Shown here piece after piece: positions 36,443-41,746 of a stretch of DNA of 41,746 nt. Both the position numbers and the translations under genes were made by a program. This stretch comes from Desulfobulbus propionicus (GTDB lineage Bacteria; Desulfobacterota; Desulfobulbia; Desulfobulbales; Desulfobulbaceae): the NCBI GenBank assembly GCA_002746685.1, contig PDQK01000011.1, positions 1 through 41,746 of the forward strand, read 5' to 3'. The notes under the pieces were generated by a model that saw nothing but the letters and a program-made list of their open reading frames with translations, did no database searches and was not told the origin of the DNA. Each line of letters starts with the position of its first letter. Position 1 is the stretch's first letter.

Positions 36443-36697
36443 CTACACAGAGCGTTCAACAATAGATCGTACAAGCCAGCGTTTATTTTTTGACAATGGA
36501 CGACACTCTTCGATAAGTACCACATCCCCGATATTGCATTCATTGGCTGCATCATGAGCCATATATTTAATTCGGCGGCGGATGTATTTACCGTACATTT
36601 TATGTCGTACTTTACGTTCAACAAGCACGACAACACTTTTGTCCATCTTGTTACTGATAACTGCCCCCTGCTGGGTCTTTTTGGTTTTAGCTGTCAT
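36443..36697 (-). CDS. rpsQ: 30S ribosomal protein S17
   Basis: S17 is a primary 16S rRNA-binding OB-fold protein. The 84-residue product shows [32 protein letters not shown] and [30 protein letters not shown] 36697. Last gene of the S10 operon section. Confidence 0.97.
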   Translation of the reverse strand: MTAKTKKTQQGAVISNKMDKSVVVLVERKVRHKMYGKYIRRRIKYMAHDAANECNIGDVVLIEECRPLSKNKRWLVRSIVERSV

Positions 36698-36742
36698 CGC
36701 TTTTATCCTGTAAGCTTTGTTTGCTCTATCCTGATTGGTTAT

Positions 36743-36928
36743 CTATTGTTTTTCTGCAATTACAGTTAAAACACGTGCAATATCTTTTTTAAGCTGTCCG
36801 AGGCGAGCAGGGTTTTCCAACCTTCTAATGCCATGCTGAAACTTAAGCTTAAAAAGATCTTCACGGAGGTCTTTTTCTTTTTTCTGCAGATCTTCCAGGC
36901 TTAGATCACGTAAATCCTTAGTTTTCAT
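36743..36928 (-). CDS. rpmC: 50S ribosomal protein L29
   Basis: L29 sits at the tunnel exit beside L23. The 61-residue helical protein has [20 protein letters not shown] and [20 protein letters not shown]. Its ATG overlaps the rplP stop by four nt (ATGA), so the two are translationally coupled. Confidence 0.97.
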   Translation of the reverse strand: MKTKDLRDLSLEDLQKKEKDLREDLFKLKFQHGIRRLENPARLGQLKKDIARVLTVIAEKQ

Positions 36929-37341
36929 ATGGTCTCCCTCTTGAGTACTACTTTAGTTGGAAATGGGAGTTTATAACTTGCCAGCTTTAAAGCTTCAATT
37001 GCCAGGTCTTCAGGTACACCTTTAAGTTCATAAAGGATTTTACCAGGTCGAATTGTAGCTACCCAGTATTCTGGAGACCCCTTACCTTTACCCATCCGGG
37101 TTTCAGCAGGCTTTTTTGTAATAGGTTTATCAGGAAAAACCCTAATCCAGAGCTTACCACCTCTTTTAATCTTTCTATTGATGGTGATACGAGCAGCTTC
37201 TATATGTTGCGCAGTCATCCTGCCGCAACCAACAGCTTTAAGCGCGAAATCTCCAAAAGAAATATCAGATCCGCGTTGCGCCTTACCGCGCATTCTACCC
37301 TTGTGCTGTTTTCTATGTTTTACTTTTCGTGGACTTAACAT
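36925..37341 (-). CDS. rplP: 50S ribosomal protein L16
   Basis: L16 contacts A-site tRNA near the peptidyl transferase centre. The 138-residue product starts [19 protein letters not shown] and contains [45 protein letters not shown] in overlapping family blocks. It lies between rpsC and rpmC. Confidence 0.97.
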   Translation of the reverse strand: MLSPRKVKHRKQHKGRMRGKAQRGSDISFGDFALKAVGCGRMTAQHIEAARITINRKIKRGGKLWIRVFPDKPITKKPAETRMGKGKGSPEYWVATIRPGKILYELKGVPEDLAIEALKLASYKLPFPTKVVLKRETI

Positions 37342-37416
37342 TGTATCATTCCTGCAATCAATTTATGCGCACTGTATTCTTAAGCGTGTCAGCCAAATCA
37401 TTTAAAACAGTAGCTC

Positions 37417-38064
37417 TTATTCTGGTCCGACCTGACTTTCAGCAAGAACCTCGCCTTTAAATATCCAGACCTTCACACCAATAATACCATAGGTAGTATG
37501 AGCTTCTGCAGTACCGTAGTCAATGTCAGCTCTTAAGGTATGGAGAGGAACCCTGCCTTCTTTAAACCACTCTGTGCGAGACATCTCAGCCCCACCAAGA
37601 CGTCCAGAACAGGAAATTTTAATCCCCTGCACACCAAACCGAAGTGCCGAGTTAATAGATTTTTTCATGGCCCGGCGAAAGGCAATACGTCTTTCAAGTT
37701 GCATGGCAATATTTTCTGCCACGAGTTGAGCATCGGCTTCTGGCCTGCGAACTTCCTGGATGTCGATAAGACATTGGCGTCCAAATTTCTTTTCCAGATC
37801 CTTTTTCAGGCTCTCAATCTCTGCACCCTTTTTACCAATGACGATACCTGGTCGTGCTGTAAACAGCTTAACCTTAATCTTCTCACCAGTGCGCTCTATA
37901 ACGATACGGGCAATTCCGGCATGATAGAGACGTTTCTTGAGATATTTACGAATAAGCTGATCCTGATGTAGGTTATCCGCATAATCTTTATCCGCATACC
38001 AGATAGATTCCCATGAGCGTGTAATATTTAACCGTAGCCCTATGGGATTTACTTTTTGACCCAA
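37417..38064 (-). CDS. rpsC: 30S ribosomal protein S3
   Basis: S3 helps form the mRNA entry and helicase region with S4 and S5. The 215-residue protein has the conserved start (M)[11 protein letters not shown], the KH domain ([19 protein letters not shown]) and the C-terminal domain with [19 protein letters not shown]. The start codon is TTG 38064, fixed by the conserved N-terminus and GGAGGATC upstream. Confidence 0.97.
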   Translation of the reverse strand: MGQKVNPIGLRLNITRSWESIWYADKDYADNLHQDQLIRKYLKKRLYHAGIARIVIERTGEKIKVKLFTARPGIVIGKKGAEIESLKKDLEKKFGRQCLIDIQEVRRPEADAQLVAENIAMQLERRIAFRRAMKKSINSALRFGVQGIKISCSGRLGGAEMSRTEWFKEGRVPLHTLRADIDYGTAEAHTTYGIIGVKVWIFKGEVLAESQVGPE

Positions 38065-38113
38065 GGTGATCCTCCGTTCCCTCTATCTATTAATCTCTTT
38101 ATCCTGTTACAGT

Positions 38114-38446
38114 TTAGCTTTCTGCTACAACTACTGTAATGTGGCTTGACCTTTTCAAAATTCGAGTAGCTCGACCTTGAGCTCTCGGACGAAATCGTTT
38201 CAACATTGGTCCACCATCGATAAGAATCTCTTTAATAAAAAGAGTATCAACATCGATCGAGTCGTTCTGATCTGCGTTGGCAACAGCAGATTCAATGACT
38301 TTGCGTAAAATGCGAGCAGCCTTTTTAGGCATAAATCTCAATGTAGTGATGGCAGTGTCAACTTCCATACCACGAACGACATCTGCAACGAGTCTCGCTT
38401 TTTGCGGTGAAATACGAATGTATTTAGCGACGGCTTTTGTTTCCAT
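38114..38446 (-). CDS. rplV: 50S ribosomal protein L22
   Basis: L22 lines the peptide exit tunnel through its beta-hairpin. The 110-residue protein shows AKYIRISPQKARLVADVVRG and the hairpin end MLKRFRPRAQGRATRILKRSSHITVVV. ATG 38446. Confidence 0.97.
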   Translation of the reverse strand: METKAVAKYIRISPQKARLVADVVRGMEVDTAITTLRFMPKKAARILRKVIESAVANADQNDSIDVDTLFIKEILIDGGPMLKRFRPRAQGRATRILKRSSHITVVVAES

Positions 38447-38482
38447 CGATTAACTCCTTAGCACTTTCTAAAAGAGAGATAA

Positions 38483-38758
38483 TTATTTCTTCCCTTTCCT
38501 ATCCGCGGCATGACCATAATATGTTCTTGTTGGGGAAAATTCCCCAAGCTTATGACCAACCATGTTTTCACTTACATATACAGGGATAAATTTCTGCCCA
38601 TTGTGAACAGCAAAAGTTAACCCTACCATCTCCGGAATGATATCTGAACGCCTGGACCAGGTTTTTATGACTTTACGGGACCCACTTTCTTGCGCTTGCA
38701 GGATCTTCTTCATGAGATGGTCATCGACAAAAGGACCTTTTTTTACGGAACGAGCCAT
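38483..38758 (-). CDS. rpsS: 30S ribosomal protein S19
   Basis: S19 lies in the 30S head with S13. The 91-residue product is [18 protein letters not shown] at the start, then [22 protein letters not shown] and [26 protein letters not shown] 38758, between rplB and rplV. Confidence 0.98.
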   Translation of the reverse strand: MARSVKKGPFVDDHLMKKILQAQESGSRKVIKTWSRRSDIIPEMVGLTFAVHNGQKFIPVYVSENMVGHKLGEFSPTRTYYGHAADRKGKK

Positions 38759-38776
38759 TTCAATATTCTCCTGTTA

Positions 38777-39598
38777 TTACTTACGCTTGGTTACGATATC
38801 GCGGTCAGACCCTTTTTTCTTCCTGGTCTTGTACCCCTTAGTAGGTACCCCCCATGGGGATACGGGATGACGACCACCGGAGGATTTACCTTCACCACCA
38901 CCCATTGGATGATCAACAGGGTTCATTGCCACACCACGTACAGTAGGCCGTTTCCCTTTCCAACGATTACGTCCGGCCTTGCCGAGTTTTTGGCTGGAGT
39001 ATTCAGAGTTACCTACCTGCCCAATACATGCTCTACAATCTTTGTGAAACTTTCGGACCTCACCAGATGGCAGCTTAACCAGTACTTGATGACCATCTTT
39101 AGCCATTAGTTGTGCTGAGGTACCAGCAGATCGAACAAGCTGAGCACCCTTGCCAATCTTCATCTCGATGTTATGGATGATGGTACCAAGAGGAATATTA
39201 AACATTGGCAGACAGTTGCCTGGTTTAATATCAGAATTAGCCCCTGCAGTAATGGTATCTCCAACGGTAATTCCGTTAGGGGCTAAAATGTACGCCTTTT
39301 CACCATCTGCATACACAAGAAGAGCGATGTGAGCTGAACGGTTGGGGTCATACTCTATAGCCTTGACAACAGCTGGGATATCCACCTTGTTGCGTTTCCA
39401 GTCAATAACCCTATATTTTCTTTTGTGTCCACCACCTTTATGACGACAGGTGATTCGACCATAAGAGTTCCTTCCGCCGGTTTTTTTTAGCGGGCGAAGC
39501 AGGCTCTTTTCAGGATCTTTATCTGTAAGATAGTCCTGTTTTACTGAAACGTAGTGACGCTTCCCCGGTGATGTCGGTTTATGGGTTTTAATTGCCAT
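38777..39598 (-). CDS. rplB: 50S ribosomal protein L2
   Basis: L2 supports subunit association and the peptidyl transferase centre. The 273-residue protein has [26 protein letters not shown], and the C-terminal [29 protein letters not shown] with the conserved active-region histidine. ATG 39598. Confidence 0.98.
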   Translation of the reverse strand: MAIKTHKPTSPGKRHYVSVKQDYLTDKDPEKSLLRPLKKTGGRNSYGRITCRHKGGGHKRKYRVIDWKRNKVDIPAVVKAIEYDPNRSAHIALLVYADGEKAYILAPNGITVGDTITAGANSDIKPGNCLPMFNIPLGTIIHNIEMKIGKGAQLVRSAGTSAQLMAKDGHQVLVKLPSGEVRKFHKDCRACIGQVGNSEYSSQKLGKAGRNRWKGKRPTVRGVAMNPVDHPMGGGEGKSSGGRHPVSPWGVPTKGYKTRKKKGSDRDIVTKRK

Positions 39599-39649
39599 TG
39601 TATTTCCTGTAATCGTATGTCTTCAGGTTAAACCGATAAAACAACTAGA

Positions 39650-39940
39650 TTAAAGCTCTTCAAGGAAATTGATTTCACCTTCAGCGAGGGTGACATAAGC
39701 TTTTTTCCAATCGTTTGTTCTGCCTACAGATTTGAGACCAACACGTTTCTTTTTTCCGTGCATGGAAACGGTTTTCACATGTGCCACTTTCACATCAAAC
39801 AGTGACTCAACCGCATTTTTAATCTCAATCTTGTTAGCGTGAGGATCAACTTTAAAGGTTACAGTCCCTTGTGTCTCCTGTAAAAGGGTACTTTTTTCGG
39901 TGAGACAGGGGCCTTTGATAACGTTATAAATTACCTTCAT
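39650..39940 (-). CDS. rplW: 50S ribosomal protein L23
   Basis: L23 docks trigger factor and SRP at the tunnel exit. The 96-residue product has IKGPCLTEKSTLLQE, FKVDPHANKIEIKNAVESLFDVKVAHV and KKRVGLKSVGRTNDWKKAYVTL. ATG 39940 overlaps the rplD end by four nt. Confidence 0.97.
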   Translation of the reverse strand: MKVIYNVIKGPCLTEKSTLLQETQGTVTFKVDPHANKIEIKNAVESLFDVKVAHVKTVSMHGKKKRVGLKSVGRTNDWKKAYVTLAEGEINFLEEL

Positions 39941-40560
39941 ACCAAGAGCCTCTCTTCAATCTTTTCAATACTGCTTTTAAGCAACATGAGTTTGGGATAT
40001 TTGAGTATGTCAAAGACATTTAGTCCGGCAACTGGCAGTGCTTTAAACCCCACAGTGTTACGTGAGGATTTGACTACTATATCGTCAGTATCAGCTGTAA
40101 CTACCAGACATTTATCAAACGCAAAGTTGTTCATCACGTTGACAAAGGCTTTGGTTTTGACTTCTGAAAGTTGCAGGTCATCAACCACAACCAGATTCCC
40201 CTCACCAAGCCTGGCACTCAAGGCCATTTTTAAACCGAGACGTTTTACCTTCTTTGGAAGGGAATAGCTATAGTCTCTTGGTTTAGGACCAAAAACCGTA
40301 CCACCACCTCTCCAAACCGGTGAGTTACGGGTACCAGAACGAGCACGACCAGTTCCTTTTTGGCGCCAGGGTTTTGCTCCACCACCACGTAATTCGCCAC
40401 GGGTTTTAGTAGAAGCATTACCACTACGCCGATTTGCACGCTGCATAACAATAATGTCGTGCAGTACGCTTTCTTTCACTTCAACACCAAACAGGTCGTC
40501 TTTGAGTTCTACTTCGCCAACTTTTTCTGCCAGGTTGTTTACGACATCACAAACTGCCAT
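39937..40560 (-). CDS. rplD: 50S ribosomal protein L4
   Basis: L4 contacts the tunnel constriction through a long basic loop and in E. coli also represses the S10 operon. The 207-residue product shows the loop motif KTRGELRGGGAKPWRQKGTGRARSGTRNSP in overlapping parts, GPKPRDYSYSLPKKVKRL, and ends in the globular domain (LNVFDILKYPKLMLLKSSIEKIEERL). ATG 40560. Confidence 0.97.
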   Translation of the reverse strand: MAVCDVVNNLAEKVGEVELKDDLFGVEVKESVLHDIIVMQRANRRSGNASTKTRGELRGGGAKPWRQKGTGRARSGTRNSPVWRGGGTVFGPKPRDYSYSLPKKVKRLGLKMALSARLGEGNLVVVDDLQLSEVKTKAFVNVMNNFAFDKCLVVTADTDDIVVKSSRNTVGFKALPVAGLNVFDILKYPKLMLLKSSIEKIEERLLV

Positions 40561-40588
40561 GAGTATCTCCTTGTGAGCAGTTCAGAAA

Positions 40589-41221
40589 TTAAGCTTGAGT
40601 ATAGATAGAGAGCAAACCGTTTTTTGCTCCGGGAACCGGCCCCTTAACGAGGATCACGTTATCTTCTTCCCTGATATCTATAATTTTATAGTTCTTCTGA
40701 GTAACAATCTCATTACCCATATGTCCTGGAAGTTTTTTCCCTTTAATGACGCGGCTAGGCCATGCACTACACCCTATTGAACCAGGAGCTCTATGGAATC
40801 CGGAACCATGGGAAGCCTTACCACCAGCAAACCCATGACGTTTTACAACGCCTTGAAAACCTCGTCCCTTTGACTTCCCAGTAATGTCAACCTTGTCACC
40901 AACTTTGACAACATCAGCAGCTTTAATTTCCTGACCTAATTCGTACGCCTCTGGATCTGCCACCCTGAATTCGCGGATGTGGTAGAAAGCAGTGCCGCCA
41001 GAGCGCTTTGCGTGTCCTGCTTCAGGCTTATTCAGTCGGGATGCTTTCTTTTCTACAAAACCGACTTGAATAGCATTGTAGCCTTCTTTAGCTTCGGTTT
41101 TTTTCTGCAAAATTGTACAGGGACCGGCTTCAATAACAGTGACAGGAATTGAACGACCATGTTCGTCGTATATCCTTGTCATCCCAACCTTACGACCCAG
41201 TATTCCGTTTGTCTTCGGCAT
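40589..41221 (-). CDS. rplC: 50S ribosomal protein L3
   Basis: L3 is an early 50S assembly protein whose tip approaches the peptidyl transferase centre. The 210-residue product has GILGRKVGMTRIYDEHGRSIPVTVIE, and the central KGRGFQGVVKRHGFAGGKASHGS with HRAPGSIG. ATG 41221. Confidence 0.97.
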   Translation of the reverse strand: MPKTNGILGRKVGMTRIYDEHGRSIPVTVIEAGPCTILQKKTEAKEGYNAIQVGFVEKKASRLNKPEAGHAKRSGGTAFYHIREFRVADPEAYELGQEIKAADVVKVGDKVDITGKSKGRGFQGVVKRHGFAGGKASHGSGFHRAPGSIGCSAWPSRVIKGKKLPGHMGNEIVTQKNYKIIDIREEDNVILVKGPVPGAKNGLLSIYTQA

Positions 41222-41300
41222 TTGTATTTACCTGTATTTAGTTAGATGTCTGCAACCAGCGGCAGACATTCTCCTGTGCAATTAAACTTGTTACAACAAA

Positions 41301-41615
41301 TCAGGGTATTTTAATCTCTACATCCACACCTGCAGACAATTCAAGCTTCATCAAAGCGTCAATGGTCTGCTGAGTTGGCTCAAGAATGTCAAGCAGGCGT
41401 CGGTGTGTTCGCATTTCAAACTGCTCACGGGATTTCTTGTCTACATGTGGAGACCGTAAAACAGTGTACTTGTTCTTGCTTGTTGGCAGTGGAATCGGGC
41501 CAGCTATAGTGGCACCAGTTCTACGTGCTGTTTCAACAATCTCTCTGGTGGAGACATCAAGTAACTTGTGATCGTAACCTTTCAGTCTGATACGAATCTT
41601 ATCTGCTGGAATCAT
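41301..41615 (-). CDS. rpsJ: 30S ribosomal protein S10
   Basis: S10 is a 30S head protein that also acts with NusB in antitermination. The 104-residue protein has [30 protein letters not shown] and the hairpin region [30 protein letters not shown] 41615 follows AGGAG. It lies just after tuf. Confidence 0.97.
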   Translation of the reverse strand: MIPADKIRIRLKGYDHKLLDVSTREIVETARRTGATIAGPIPLPTSKNKYTVLRSPHVDKKSREQFEMRTHRRLLDILEPTQQTIDALMKLELSAGVDVEIKIP

Positions 41616-41625
41616 TACACTCCTC

Positions 41626-41746
41626 TTATTCGATAATTTCGCTGATCACGCCAGCGCCTACTGTACGACCACCTTCACGGATCGCAAAACGAAGACCGAC
41701 TTCCATAGCGATAGGAGTGATCAACTCACCGGTGATGTGAATATTA
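41626..41746 (-). CDS. tuf: Elongation factor Tu, C-terminal end only (window edge)
   Basis: The last 39 codons of EF-Tu domain III are visible: [20 protein letters not shown] and then [18 protein letters not shown], ending at TAA 41626-41628. The rest lies beyond the right edge. The stop is 11 nt before the rpsJ start, so tuf and rpsJ share a transcript. Confidence 0.97.
   Translation of the reverse strand, partial: NIHITGELITPIAMEVGLRFAIREGGRTVGAGVISEIIE

Noticed and set aside
1..41746. CRISPR arrays, rRNA, tRNA, toxin-antitoxin or prophage modules
   Set aside because: No regularly spaced direct repeats, no recognisable RNA gene sequence and no phage or antitoxin-type genes were seen by eye on either strand; short or divergent RNAs could still be missed.

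Overview
The window looks like a chromosomal segment of a Gram-negative Desulfobacterota (former Deltaproteobacteria) species, probably Desulfobulbaceae-like. This is inferred from gene order (rpsB-tsf-pyrH-frr-uppS-cdsA-dxr-rseP-tsaB-ispG-proS-rel next to a complete tuf-S10-spc-alpha cluster), a short EF-Ts, zinc-binding forms of S4, S14 and L36, the non-mevalonate isoprenoid pathway and a Tat-exported solute-binding protein. No rRNA, tRNA, CRISPR array or intact insertion sequence was seen. Nearly everything is on the minus strand, so transcription runs from high to low coordinates; only rlmKL is on the plus strand.

From right to left: 41746-26483 is the ribosomal superoperon (end of tuf, then S10, spc and alpha operons with secY, map, infA, rpmJ and rpoA). 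It closes at a very strong intrinsic terminator just after rplQ. A YkgJ-type cysteine-cluster gene separates it from a second growth cluster (25502-11000): rpsB and tsf (translation), pyrH (UMP kinase), frr (ribosome recycling), uppS and cdsA (lipid carrier and phospholipid precursors), dxr and ispG (isoprenoids feeding uppS), rseP (site-2 protease), tsaB (tRNA t6A), proS, a Rel-family (p)ppGpp synthetase, a zinc-ribbon/Smr protein, RNase PH and a DUF2062 membrane protein. Convergent to this is rlmKL (23S rRNA methyltransferase).

The left 8.4 kb is accessory: a YbaK-type tRNA-editing protein, an AT-rich regulatory region, a MarR regulator followed by a dipeptide/oligopeptide-type ABC importer (binding protein, two permeases, fused double ATPase), a repeat-rich intergenic region, and a decayed AAA-ATPase/PD-(D/E)XK gene cut by the window edge.

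No wholly new multi-gene system is evident. The most notable points are: a Rel enzyme whose ppGpp-hydrolase (HD) site is degenerate while its synthetase site is intact; TTG or GTG start codons confined, within the S10-spc-alpha block, to small-subunit genes (S3, S4, S5, S13, S14) while every large-subunit gene uses ATG; a perfect 12-bp inverted repeat joined to an extended -10 promoter between map and infA; hairpins in each gap of rpsB-tsf-pyrH-frr; and a perfect palindrome upstream of the MarR-ABC operon.
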